A stretch of 35,486 bases of DNA from Pseudomonadota bacterium. Lineage in GTDB: Bacteria > Myxococcota > UBA9042 > PHBI01. Shown piece by piece: positions 23,371 through 31,502 of the stretch. The stretch covers positions 1-35,486 of the forward strand of contig SXIE01000134.1 of NCBI GenBank assembly GCA_005772945.1, given 5' to 3'. Within the stretch, counting starts at the first letter, position 1, and every line of letters starts with the position of its first letter. The translations under genes were made by a program, and so were the position numbers. Under the pieces are notes generated by a model. It was not told the DNA's origin and did not search any database. It was given only the letters and a program-made list of their open reading frames with translations.

Positions 23371-25800
23371 TCAATGCTCCGGAAGGTCGACGTTCGGACC
23401 GACCGGATTGCACGCTGAGCCGGCGGTACAGGTCATCCAAGCGCTGCAGGCCATCGTATGGACGAGCTCCTCGGGATAGACCTGCTGCTCGTATCGCAGA
23501 CCATAGAGAACGTGCGGCCGACCGGCGGCATCGATGGCCGAACGGATCCACGGAAAGGCACTCCACCGATCCTCGGTGATGACTCTCACCCCGCGGGTCG
23601 TCCACGTGCCGCCAGGCGAGGCCCACGCGAGCGAGATGACCTGGCGCGAGGTCTCGTCGAGCCAGACGAGAGCGACATCTCCGTACGCGGTCGCGTGCAT
23701 GGCCATGACATCCCACGTGTCCGGTATCGCGGGCGTGACGACGTCCCAGGCCTGACCGCCGTTCTCGAGCGCGCGAAGCTCGTAGCGCCCGTCGCGCCAC
23801 GACTTCAACCAGACGCGCCCCGTCGCGGCCGGCGACAACCCCACCGTTGCTCCGACGGACATCGGTGCGATTGCCACGGGCGTTCGATCGTCTTCCCGCC
23901 ATACGAGCTGCGCCTGCCCGGTGCCCGGGTCTTCGGCGATCCAAACGGCGATGCGACGTCCCGTTGCGTCGAAGGTGGCATCCCACGAGGCGGGCGTGAG
24001 CCGGGGTCGCCCGAGCGCCGCGGTCGTGACCTCGCTGGGAACTCCGAGGTCGAAGTCCAGCATGTAGGCCGCGTCGGAGTCCGCGAGGAATGCCACGGCG
24101 CCGCCGCCGCGCGGTACCAGCCGAACGTCTTGGAACCCGACCGGGACGCCACCCAGGTTGCCGGTCCTCTCGACCGCGACTGACCCGAGCGTGTCGATGC
24201 TCTCGAGGCGCCAGTTGGGTCCGGGTGGCGCGCCGCAAAACACCCCCAGCGAGCCGCCCATCGCGGCGAGGACCGGAAGGATCGCGCAGCCCGTCCGAAC
24301 CAGCGGCGCGTTCATCGTTGCTTCCTCTACCCAGCCGCCCCCGGCCGTCGCGAGTGCGTAGTAGAGGCGATCGCCGACCGCGGCCACGGCGGTCGCGGGG
24401 GGGATCCTGACCTCCCACGTGGGTTGCCTCTGCTCGACCGGCTCCGAGTCCGCGCGGGGGCATCCGTCGCATGCGACGAGCTCGTCGAGCTCGCCATCAC
24501 AGTCGTCGTCGACGCCGTTGCACTGCTCGTAGGGCTCGAGGCCGCAAGCCCCGCACCGATTCAGGACGCCTTCGTCGGTCTCGCCGTCGCAGTCATCGTC
24601 CCTTCCGTTGCACGCCTCCACGGGCGCGAGCCCGCAGGCTCCGCACGCGTTCAGGACGCCTTCGTCGGTCTCGCCGTCGCAGTCGTTGTCGAGTCGGTCG
24701 CAGGCGGCCTCGACGGCCTCGTATCCAACTGCACGGGCCATGTAGTCGGCCTCCGTGCAGGTCCATCCGCCCGTCCCGCGACAGGTGCCCCTGAGACCGG
24801 CGCAGACCCCGAGCTGCTTCGGGCACAGCGGCGCCGGGTCGCTCAGCGGTGTGTCGTCGGTGGCGCCATCGCAATCGTCGTCGCGGCCGTTGCATGTCTC
24901 GGACGGTAGCGGCCCACACGTTCGGCAGGCGTTCGGGGCGCAGCAGACCGAGCCCTCGCACACGGCCGCGCCGCAGTCACCATCGCCCTCGCAGCGCTGT
25001 CCGAGCGTGCAGGCGGCACACACGCCGCCGCAGTCGCGATCGGTCTCCGCCCCGCTCTGGACGCCGTCGACACAGCTCGTACACGCCTCGCCTTCGCAGC
25101 GCTCCGAGCCACAATCACTCGGCGCATTGCAGTGATCGCCGTCCTCGCAGGGAGGACATATGCCGCCACAATCCGTGTCACTCTCGTCCTGATTGCGGAC
25201 GCGATCACTACAGCTCGGATCACGACAGAGCCCAAAGACGCAGGTCGCGGTCAGGCAATCGCCCGGAGCAACGCATTTGAGACCTGTGGCACAACGTCGG
25301 CACGGTCCGCCGCAATCGAGATCGGTCTCCCCCGGCGACAGCTCGGCGTTTCCACAGGTGGAGGGCGCGACGCAGAACTCGCCTTCGCAAAGGCCCGACA
25401 GGCAGTCGAGCGCGACCCGGCAATGCCCACCGATGCCGCACGCGCCGCACGTCCCGCCGCAGTCCACATCGGACTCGCTGCCGTTCCACGTCGCGTCGTC
25501 ACACGCCGGGGGCACCAGAGCGCATACCTCGTCCTGGCAGATCCCCGTGGTGCAATCGATTGCAGCACGACACGCCGCTCCGGGTTCGCACGGCCGGCAT
25601 CCGCCCCCGCAGTCGACGCCGGTCTCGAGGCCGTTGCGGAGGCCGTCCTGACAGCGTGCGTTGAACTCACGCGCTCCCTCGCCGGGAGTCCTGCACGCCG
25701 TCGCTATCCCCGTCACCAGCAGCGCCGCCGAGGTCCACGCCGCCGCCTTCGATCCTTCGAGTGTCCGCGCGGCCGAACGTCCTACGCTCACAGGCAACAT
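23371..25800 (-). CDS. Cys-rich lipoprotein with DCGG repeats, MopE motifs and beta-propeller-like domain
   Basis: 809 aa from ATG 25800 (GGAG 6 nt upstream). A long hydrophobic N-terminus ends GIATAC, with probable lipidated Cys36. Residues 50-286 hold five repeats of about 45-50 residues, each with ETDxDCGGxCxxC and eight or nine Cys. Residues 303-440 hold four CNGxDDDCDGxxDE motifs of the MopE putative metal-binding type; two adjacent copies share a 35-bp identical DNA stretch. The C-terminal half (about 455-809) has Trp/Gly-rich beta blades (RLYYALATAGGGW, GRVWLKSWRDGRYELRAL, HVLYGLRYEQQ) suggesting a propeller. It is likely exposed on the cell surface; the function is unknown. It is downstream of, and probably co-transcribed with, the gene at 25825. 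Confidence 0.85.
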   Translation of the reverse strand: MLPVSVGRSAARTLEGSKAAAWTSAALLVTGIATACRTPGEGAREFNARCQDGLRNGLETGVDCGGGCRPCEPGAACRAAIDCTTGICQDEVCALVPPACDDATWNGSESDVDCGGTCGACGIGGHCRVALDCLSGLCEGEFCVAPSTCGNAELSPGETDLDCGGPCRRCATGLKCVAPGDCLTATCVFGLCRDPSCSDRVRNQDESDTDCGGICPPCEDGDHCNAPSDCGSERCEGEACTSCVDGVQSGAETDRDCGGVCAACTLGQRCEGDGDCGAAVCEGSVCCAPNACRTCGPLPSETCNGRDDDCDGATDDTPLSDPAPLCPKQLGVCAGLRGTCRGTGGWTCTEADYMARAVGYEAVEAACDRLDNDCDGETDEGVLNACGACGLAPVEACNGRDDDCDGETDEGVLNRCGACGLEPYEQCNGVDDDCDGELDELVACDGCPRADSEPVEQRQPTWEVRIPPATAVAAVGDRLYYALATAGGGWVEEATMNAPLVRTGCAILPVLAAMGGSLGVFCGAPPGPNWRLESIDTLGSVAVERTGNLGGVPVGFQDVRLVPRGGGAVAFLADSDAAYMLDFDLGVPSEVTTAALGRPRLTPASWDATFDATGRRIAVWIAEDPGTGQAQLVWREDDRTPVAIAPMSVGATVGLSPAATGRVWLKSWRDGRYELRALENGGQAWDVVTPAIPDTWDVMAMHATAYGDVALVWLDETSRQVISLAWASPGGTWTTRGVRVITEDRWSAFPWIRSAIDAAGRPHVLYGLRYEQQVYPEELVHTMACSAWMTCTAGSACNPVGPNVDLPEH
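24560..24684 (-). repeat. Direct repeat of 35 bp within MopE motifs
   Basis: The 35 bases at 24560-24594 recur identically at 24650-24684, a 90-bp period. They encode part of successive CDGETDEGVLN modules of the minus-strand gene. Such identity suggests recent duplication or gene conversion in this part of the gene. Confidence 0.85.
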
Positions 25801-25824
25801 CTCTTTCTCCGGTGGCGGACGCGA

Positions 25825-26655
25825 TCAGAGCGGCCGGATCACCAAGGCCTCGCCCGCCCCGCCGTTGATCAGCAAGTGATCGGCCGCTTCGAGCGGCTTG
25901 GACACGTTGAACCGGACCTCGAACGGAGACTCCGGCGCGATCTCGGTCGTGTCGCCGCGCTTGTCCTCCGTGAGCACGAGCCACGCCTCGCTCACGTGCG
26001 CCGCTGCGTTCGCATGCGCGAGCCCATCCCAGTGCAGCGTCCAGGCGTGGTTCGCGCAGTCGCCGCTGCACATGACCTGCAACGTCAGCACTTTCTCGCC
26101 ATCGAGTGACGACCCGATCACACCGAAGTCACCGTCGGTGGGCGGGAGCGGTCTCGAGACCGTCAGGGGCTGGACGGGCCCGGGATAGACCGTACGCGCG
26201 AACACGGCCTCGCTTGTGCCGCCGCCGACTTCGTAGACGAGCGTCTGCTGCGGAAACGCCGCCCGGATGTGACCCATGAAGAAGCGCAACGGAATTTCAT
26301 GCGCCACATCCAGGCCATCGGGCGCCGGCGGCGCGTCGCTCACCAGCGTGAACGAGAAGACTCGCTGGCCGTCGGTCACGGTGCTCTCGCCCGTCCAGTC
26401 GAGGTGCCACGGGTCCGTGCGGCACTCGGACTGGCAGCTTACCGCGAGGACAAACTCGTCACCGTCGAGCGTCGCGGCGATGACCGCAAATCCAGCTTGC
26501 GACTCGGGAATATTGCCGGTCACGCGCGGGCGCGGGCTCTTGGGGAGGCCGTCTTCCTTGCCCCCGGTCTCGGTGCCCGACGGGTCGGGGTTGCCCTCGT
26601 CGTCGGCACATCCTGCAAGGCCGGCGAGTACGAGCACGATCAGCGATGACTTCAT
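25825..26655 (-). CDS. Lipoprotein with a duplicated CxxxC beta-domain
   Basis: 276 aa from ATG 26655 (GAGGAG 5 nt upstream). Lipobox VLAGLAGC gives Cys16, followed by an acidic linker. Two homologous halves follow: residues 55-155, with FAVIAATLDGDEFVLAVSC and CQSEC (74-78) then WHLDW; and residues 176-274, with FGVIGSSLDGEKVLTLQVMC and CSGDC (196-200) then WTLHW. Each half is beta-rich with one CxxxC and a W-x-L-x-W strand. I do not recognise the family. It is probably periplasmic or surface-anchored. The 24-bp gap to the gene at 25800 suggests one transcript. Confidence 0.8.
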   Translation of the reverse strand: MKSSLIVLVLAGLAGCADDEGNPDPSGTETGGKEDGLPKSPRPRVTGNIPESQAGFAVIAATLDGDEFVLAVSCQSECRTDPWHLDWTGESTVTDGQRVFSFTLVSDAPPAPDGLDVAHEIPLRFFMGHIRAAFPQQTLVYEVGGGTSEAVFARTVYPGPVQPLTVSRPLPPTDGDFGVIGSSLDGEKVLTLQVMCSGDCANHAWTLHWDGLAHANAAAHVSEAWLVLTEDKRGDTTEIAPESPFEVRFNVSKPLEAADHLLINGGAGEALVIRPL

Positions 26656-26740
26656 GGTCTCTCCTCGATGAAAGCGCGATTGGGCCGCTCCACGTGGTGG
26701 TGCGGGGGCGCAGGCGGCGGCATGACACGAGCTTCCGGGC

Positions 26741-27289
26741 TCACGGAAATGGCATGGTCGGAACCCCGAGCTGGACACAGCTCATCGGGTTCGAGAAACA
26801 GCGCGCGTCGGGAAGGCAGGCCTTGCGCGTCGTGTCGCTCTCGTCGGGGCTGCACGTCAGGAAGTCGACGCTGACACCGCCGAGCTCGGGCATGGCGCAG
26901 TCACTCTCCGCGCTGCATCGAATGGTGCAGTCGCGCTCCCCCTGAAAGCCCGCGCAGATGGAGCCCGCCTGGAGCGCGTCGCACGCGGGATCGGTGGCGC
27001 ACGGAAGGCTCGCCTGTTCTTCGGCGACCGGTGGGTCGTCCGGTGTCGGGGGCGGCGCCGAGGGCTGGCAGACATCGACGCTCAACACGCCGACCGACCC
27101 GCACGTCGCCGAGCCGCCGCACGTATCGGTGCTCACGTCGCAGAGCGGACGGCACGCACGATGGCCGTCGGCGAGTAGGCAGGTCGTCCCGTTCGAGCAG
27201 TCCGTGACCGTCTTACAGCCCTGGGTCTGTTCTTCGTCGGTGCAGCCGGCGACGCCCGCGAACACGGTCGCGATGACGAGATAGCGCAT
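26741..27289 (-). CDS. Small Cys-rich lipoprotein
   Basis: 182 aa from ATG 27289 (GAGGAAG about 7 nt upstream; longer in-frame starts lie in the leader). Lipobox FAGVAGC gives Cys16. The mature protein has about a dozen and a half Cys in short loops such as CKTVTDCSNGTTC and CRPLCDVSTDTC, a Pro-rich hinge (PPPTPDDPP), and a second Cys cluster with CTIRCSAESDC. The pattern resembles the Cys-rich surface proteins nearby and recalls knot-type disulfide domains. The function is unknown. It lies 85 bp upstream of the CxxxC lipoprotein gene on the same strand. Confidence 0.8.
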   Translation of the reverse strand: MRYLVIATVFAGVAGCTDEEQTQGCKTVTDCSNGTTCLLADGHRACRPLCDVSTDTCGGSATCGSVGVLSVDVCQPSAPPPTPDDPPVAEEQASLPCATDPACDALQAGSICAGFQGERDCTIRCSAESDCAMPELGGVSVDFLTCSPDESDTTRKACLPDARCFSNPMSCVQLGVPTMPFP

Positions 27290-27382
27290 GGGGACTTCCT
27301 CGTGGATGAAGCCGCTGGTCGGCGCGAACGACCGACACGTGCGGCCCGGAACCGTGCGCGTCCGGCTTGGGCGCGTGCAGTT

Positions 27383-27411
27383 CAGATACCCATCCAGGCG
27401 TCCACCGACAA
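27383..27411 (-). promoter_or_regulatory. Candidate promoter for the 27289-23371 lipoprotein genes
   Basis: On the minus strand TTGTCG (27411-27406), a 17-bp spacer and TATCTG (27388-27383) lie 93 nt before the ATG at 27289. The spacing is ideal and both boxes match partially. The rest of the gap 27290-27522 shows nothing else I can support. Confidence 0.35.
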
Positions 27412-27522
27412 TGATGCCGAAGGCCAGATCATTGACCGATCGAACCTCGGGGTGTGGGCCCCTCGCGAGGTCTACCAGGTCTGACCGTGAGACGGCGACC
27501 GGCGGTCGTAGGACCGCGGCGC

Positions 27523-27942
27523 CTAACGGTGAGACCACCAAAGGTCGGGCCACGCCCGCCAGGCGCTGGAATCGACGCAGACCGGCCCTTGCGCACCACC
27601 GGCCGGACCGGGCAGGTGCATGCAGATGGCGTCGCCGCAGCAGGCGGTGCGCGCGCAGGACGCGCCGCGCGGGACACAGCGCCAGAGCAACCGCTCGCTA
27701 GGGATCGGCGCGAGCTCGTACGGGTGCTCGATCCCGAGGGCCGCAGCCCGCTCGGCCGGCTCCGAGGCCGTCGGGAGCGGGCCCGCGCGGTCGTCCTCGA
27801 TGACCATCCCATCGCAGGCCGCTCCACCGCCGAGCGTCAAGAGAGTCGCGGTCGCGAGCCCGGTCGCGAAGAGCTTGCCCGCGTGGAGTGTGCGAAGGCC
27901 GCGTGGCGGCTGCCCATGCGCATGAAATTCGATGAATCGCAT
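27523..27942 (-). CDS. Small Cys-rich lipoprotein
   Basis: 139 aa from ATG 27942, chosen because GGAGG lies 5 nt upstream; the longer frame from 28011 runs through a promoter-like palindrome. A hydrophobic segment ends LTLGGGAAC, the likely lipidation site. The C-terminal part has a compact pattern, CVPRGASCARTACCGDAIC, with adjacent Cys, typical of small disulfide-rich domains. The function is unknown. A separate transcription unit is suggested by the operator-like palindrome upstream. Confidence 0.75.
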   Translation of the reverse strand: MRFIEFHAHGQPPRGLRTLHAGKLFATGLATATLLTLGGGAACDGMVIEDDRAGPLPTASEPAERAAALGIEHPYELAPIPSERLLWRCVPRGASCARTACCGDAICMHLPGPAGGAQGPVCVDSSAWRAWPDLWWSHR

Positions 27943-27986
27943 ACGTCCCTCCGTGCCGCGTTGCGCGGCGTGCGCGCCATCGGGGG

Positions 27987-28005
27987 ATGGTCGCGTCGCG
28001 ACCAT
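27987..28005 (-). promoter_or_regulatory. 19-bp perfect palindrome over a promoter-like box
   Basis: ATGGTCGCG-T-CGCGACCAT has perfect 9-bp arms about a single central base, 45 bp upstream of the ATG at 27942. Its 3' edge overlaps a minus-strand TATGGT box (28006-28001). An arm length of 9 bp by chance is uncommon, and the position suits a repressor site. Confidence 0.5.
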
Positions 28006-28110
28006 AGGCACGGTGAAACGCCAGGCCCGTGTCGGGCAAGATGGACCTAGCCGAGGGCCGAGATGCGTGCGCGGGTCGCGCGCTGGCAGACGCGCGCGCC
28101 TTAGGCCACG

Positions 28111-28749
28111 CTACTCGCGGGTGGCCGTGAACGAATCGCCGTCCCACACGACGCGCACGAATTCGTAGGGCGAGCCGAAGACCCCCGGGGCGCTCCAGGT
28201 GAACGTCATCCAGCCGTGCGAGCTCTCGCCGGCGGTCCAGGCCTCGAAGTCGCTCGTCATCGAGGCGGTCATCGTGCCCGTGTCGATCTCGAAGTAGAGA
28301 TGGCCATTGGAGTAGCCCTCGCCGACGCGGATGGTCCCCGACACCTTCATCGACTGCCAGCCGCTTTGCAGGTTCTGGGTCATCGTGAGGTCGAGCGTGA
28401 AGGTGTCGCCGTTCACCGTCACGGTGCCCGTGATGCCCGGGCAGGCGTAGGTGATGACGTTGCCGTTGTCGGTCACGCACTCCTCGCCGAGCGCCCGCGC
28501 CTGGCCGCTTGGACGACCGGTCGGCTGGACCGGGAGCGAGACGAGGACACCCACGGCGAGGACCTGGTTCGAGAGGGCGAACGAGGCTTCGGGGGTGTCC
28601 AGGGTTGGTGTAGCGAGGTCATCGAGGAGCCCGACCACCGCCGCCTGCTGCTGAACCGAGAGTGGGGTCGGGGTCGGGCTCGGGGCGGCGTCGGAGGCGC
28701 AGGCGGCGATCGTGAGCGCGGAGGTGATGGCGACGGCAGAGAGCTTCAT
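28111..28749 (-). CDS. Lipoprotein of unknown function
   Basis: 212 aa from ATG 28749. Lipobox ALTIAAC places the lipid on Cys17, followed by a Ser/Pro/Thr linker. The mature part has a helical stretch (about 30-75), then beta strands rich in Thr and Gly: TGTVTVNGDTFTLDLTMTQ, MKVSGTIRVGEGYSNGHLYFEI and SHGWMTFTWSAPG. Only a pair of Cys (ECVTDNGNVITYAC) could form a disulfide. I do not recognise the family. It lies 23 bp downstream of the outer-membrane barrel gene and is probably co-transcribed, perhaps as its periplasmic partner. Confidence 0.75.
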   Translation of the reverse strand: MKLSAVAITSALTIAACASDAAPSPTPTPLSVQQQAAVVGLLDDLATPTLDTPEASFALSNQVLAVGVLVSLPVQPTGRPSGQARALGEECVTDNGNVITYACPGITGTVTVNGDTFTLDLTMTQNLQSGWQSMKVSGTIRVGEGYSNGHLYFEIDTGTMTASMTSDFEAWTAGESSHGWMTFTWSAPGVFGSPYEFVRVVWDGDSFTATRE

Positions 28750-28772
28750 GGGGACCTCGTGGATACGTCGGA

Positions 28773-29723
28773 TCAGGGCAAGAGATCGCCCGTGAACGCG
28801 AAGCCGAGAGCGAGGTACGGAACGGCCTGGCTCACGTCGGCGCCCGTGCGCCAGCGGTGCGCGAGGTGCCAGTTCGCGACGAGCAGGATGGTCGGGCGGT
28901 TCCAGGACTCGCCGGGGGTGTCGAAGAAGGTGTACGCGACGAGGGGCCCGAGGCGGTGCGTCGGCGCGTTCTTGCCGCCGCCGCTCGCCGCCGCGTCGCC
29001 GTAGAAGACGTCGGCGAAGCTGTGGCGCACGCCGACGATCCAGTGGCGTCCGAGCTCGAACAGGAGGTCGGCGTCGTTGGTGACGAACCAGCCGTTGCCG
29101 CGGATGAGCAGGTCCGAGTACTGATCGTAGTACACGCGGTCGCCGGCGTGGAGTGCGACGTCGACGTAGGCGGCCTTGAAGCGGCTGCGCGCGATGACGG
29201 GGCCGACCTTGGCGCGCAGCTCGGTGTCGATCGTGAGCTGCCAGCCGTCGGTCGCGTAGTTCTGCTTGGCATCGCCGCCCTTCTTGAGGGCCGAGTCGGA
29301 GAAGTCGGCGCTGGCGTCAGGAAAGGACTGCAGCAGATCGAGGATCCCGAAGTAGGCGAGGTACTCCCAGCGCACCTCGAGCTTGAGGATGGCGAGCGGT
29401 TGGAACTTGGCGGCGAGGCCGACGCGCGCGAGGCCGGGCGTGAGCGTCGGGGCGAACGTCAGGCCGGCGAAGTTGTCGGCGAAAAGGCGCGATTCGCCCG
29501 GGTCGTAGAGGCGGTGGCGCCAGTCGAGCTCGAACTGGTTCTGGAGCCCGAGCGGGTTGAGGCGCAGCGCCGTCAGGTTCGTGTAGAAGAGGCGATCGAC
29601 GCGCTTGGAGCGGTCGGGGGGTGGCGCGGCGTGGGCCGTTGCGGCGCCGAGCAGCAACGCGCCGAGGGCGAGGAGCGGGAGTATGGGCTCGAACACATGG
29701 CGGGCCAGGGACGCTCGGGGCAT
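28773..29723 (-). CDS. Outer-membrane beta-barrel protein
   Basis: 316 aa from ATG 29723 (GGAG 5 nt upstream). A signal peptide ends ATAHA before APPPDRSKRVD. The mature part has many amphipathic strands with Tyr/Trp/Phe at the ends, e.g. QFELDWRHRLYD, LKLEVRWEYLAYFG, SRFKAAYVDVALHAG, HWIVGVRHSFADVFYG and PTILLVANWHLAH. It is probably an outer-membrane channel or structural barrel; there is no family assignment. An alternative is a periplasmic-facing barrel of the 'transporter' type seen widely in Myxococcota. Its 3' neighbour is the lipoprotein at 28111. Confidence 0.78.
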   Translation of the reverse strand: MPRASLARHVFEPILPLLALGALLLGAATAHAAPPPDRSKRVDRLFYTNLTALRLNPLGLQNQFELDWRHRLYDPGESRLFADNFAGLTFAPTLTPGLARVGLAAKFQPLAILKLEVRWEYLAYFGILDLLQSFPDASADFSDSALKKGGDAKQNYATDGWQLTIDTELRAKVGPVIARSRFKAAYVDVALHAGDRVYYDQYSDLLIRGNGWFVTNDADLLFELGRHWIVGVRHSFADVFYGDAAASGGGKNAPTHRLGPLVAYTFFDTPGESWNRPTILLVANWHLAHRWRTGADVSQAVPYLALGFAFTGDLLP

Positions 29724-29877
29724 CGGAGCTCCGTGAGGGCGCGGGTGGGCTCGTCGCGACGCCGCCAACGTCGCATGAGGCTTGAGCCGGCGCAAGCCGC
29801 GTGGCCGCGGGCGTGAGGCGCGACGCCCATCGGAGCGGCCTCGGGCGAAGGAACGCGTGGCCTCCGTCGGGTTGCAG

Positions 29878-29905
29878 TGGCGCCGCGTGCGAGGATGAGT
29901 ATGCT
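29878..29905 (+). promoter_or_regulatory. Candidate promoter of the YebC-family gene
   Basis: TGGCGC (29878-29883), a 16-bp spacer and TATGCT (29900-29905) lie 61 nt before ATG 29967. The arrangement matches that before the lipase-like gene. The gap 29724-29966 otherwise shows only the divergent start regions. Confidence 0.35.
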
Positions 29906-29966
29906 CCGCCCGGTTTCGCAAAGGCCTCGCTCGCGCGGCGAGCCGCTGCCCTCGGAGAGTGTCGTC

Positions 29967-30686
29967 ATGGGTCGTGCATTTCAGAATCGAAAGGCCTCGA
30001 TGGCCGCCCGCTCGGACTGGATGGCGAAGGCCTTCACCCGGATCGGTCGCGACATCGCCTTGGCCGTCCGTGCCGGTGGCGGCAATCCCGAGGCAAATCC
30101 GACGCTGCGCCGCATCATCCAGAATGCGCGCGCGGCGAACATGCCCAAGGACAAGGTCGAGTCGGCGATCAAGCGCGCCGCCGGCCAGGGTGCCGAGCAG
30201 TTCGACGAGGTCATCTACGAAGGCTACGCGCCGCACGGGATCGCCGTCATCGTCGAGACCGCGACGAACAACCCGACGCGCACCGTCGCGAACGTCCGCA
30301 ATCACTTCAATCGCAAGAACGGGACGCTCGGCAACAGTGGCAGCGTGAGCTTCCTCTTCAAGCGCATGGGCGTCCTCAAGATCGCGCGCGAGGGCGTCGA
30401 CCGCGACAGCCTCGAGCTGCAGCTCATCGACTTCGGGCTCGAGGACTTCCTCGAGGACGAGAGTGACAAGGGCCCGATCTACGTCCTGCGCTCGGGGTTC
30501 ACGGACTTTTCGCATCTGGCACATGCGGTCGAAGAGCGCGGAATCACGATGATTTCTGCCGAGGTCGAGTGGGTGCCGCATACGACCATCGAGCTGCCCG
30601 ACGACCAGGTGAACGAGGTGCTGGAGCTGGTCGAGCGGCTCGAGGGCGACGATGATGTCCAGCGCGTGTTCCTGAACCTGGCGTGA
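29967..30686 (+). CDS. YebC/TACO1-family protein
   Basis: 239 aa from ATG 29967, with GGAGAG about 8 nt upstream. Family features are clear: MGRAFQNRKASMAARSDWMAKAFTRIGRDIALAV, GGGNPEANPTLRRIIQNARAANMPKD, YEGYAPHGIAVIVETATNNPTRTVANVR and the late DDDVQRVFLNL. It resembles the subgroup starting MGRAF rather than the E. coli MAGHSKW form. Family members have been described as transcription regulators and, more recently, as translation factors that help ribosomes through difficult sequences such as polyproline. Its stop overlaps the GTG of the next gene by 4 nt. Confidence 0.92.
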   Translation: MGRAFQNRKASMAARSDWMAKAFTRIGRDIALAVRAGGGNPEANPTLRRIIQNARAANMPKDKVESAIKRAAGQGAEQFDEVIYEGYAPHGIAVIVETATNNPTRTVANVRNHFNRKNGTLGNSGSVSFLFKRMGVLKIAREGVDRDSLELQLIDFGLEDFLEDESDKGPIYVLRSGFTDFSHLAHAVEERGITMISAEVEWVPHTTIELPDDQVNEVLELVERLEGDDDVQRVFLNLA

Positions 30687-31426
30687 TCCCTTGGGAACTC
30701 TTGGCGCGCGCCCAGACCCTCGATGGCGCTGATCTGACGCTCAATCGACACGGGCGCGACTACATCATCCTGGCGAACGGCAAGAGCCTCATGTCGAGCC
30801 AGATGCACGGTTCCGAGGAGGCGCTCGCCACGCTCGGGTGCGTGCGGGCGCGGGCGCTTCCGGCGCCGACGGTGCTGGTTGGCGGGCTCGGGATGGGCTT
30901 CACGTTGCGCGCGACGCTCGACGCGTTGCCCGTCGGCGCGCGCGTCGTGGTGGCGGAGCTGATGCCGGCGGTCATCGCGTGGAACCAGGGGCCGCTCGGG
31001 CCGCTCGCCGGGCACCCGCTCGCCGATCCGCGGGTCGAGGTCGTGCCCGGGGACGTCGGCGCGACGATGCGGGCGCGGCGCGGGCGCTTCGATGCGGTGC
31101 TGCTGGACGTCGACAACGGGCCGACGGCGTTCTCGCAGGCGTCGAACGCGAACCTCTACGACACGGCCGGGGTGGCGACGATGCGCGCGGCGCTGGCGGG
31201 GGACGGCGTGCTCGCGGTGTGGTCCGCGAGCGAGGACCGACGTTTCGAGCACCGCCTGCGCCACGCGGGGTTCGTGGTGCGCACCGAGGTCGTACGCGCG
31301 CGCCTGAAGAAGGGCGGCCCCCGCCACGTGATCTTTCTGGGTCTGCTCGGCGCATCGGCCACTGGCGCCCGGAGCGGGCGCGCGCCGTCGCGGGACAAGG
31401 GGACCATCGGGCGCGGTTCGCGCTGA
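30683..31426 (+). CDS. Spermidine-synthase-like SAM-binding protein
   Basis: 247 aa from a GTG at 30683 overlapping the YebC-family stop (GTGA). A SAM/decarboxy-SAM-binding fold is indicated by VLVGGLGMGFTLRATL, VVVAELMPAVIAWN and RFDAVLLDVDNGP. These match the spermidine-synthase-like (SpeE-related) group, but the usual polyamine-site DxxDP is LDVDNGP here, so aminopropyl transfer is unlikely; a methyltransferase role is more plausible. The C-terminal 30 residues are basic and low-complexity. Coupling to a YebC-family gene hints at a role in translation or RNA modification, which is inference. Confidence 0.8.
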   Translation: MIPWELLARAQTLDGADLTLNRHGRDYIILANGKSLMSSQMHGSEEALATLGCVRARALPAPTVLVGGLGMGFTLRATLDALPVGARVVVAELMPAVIAWNQGPLGPLAGHPLADPRVEVVPGDVGATMRARRGRFDAVLLDVDNGPTAFSQASNANLYDTAGVATMRAALAGDGVLAVWSASEDRRFEHRLRHAGFVVRTEVVRARLKKGGPRHVIFLGLLGASATGARSGRAPSRDKGTIGRGSR

Positions 31427-31502
31427 GGCGAGGGCCGGGCGCCCTAGGGCCGTGACTCGGGCGCGCTGACCCAGGCGGCTTGCGGACGAGAGCGACTTCT
31501 GA

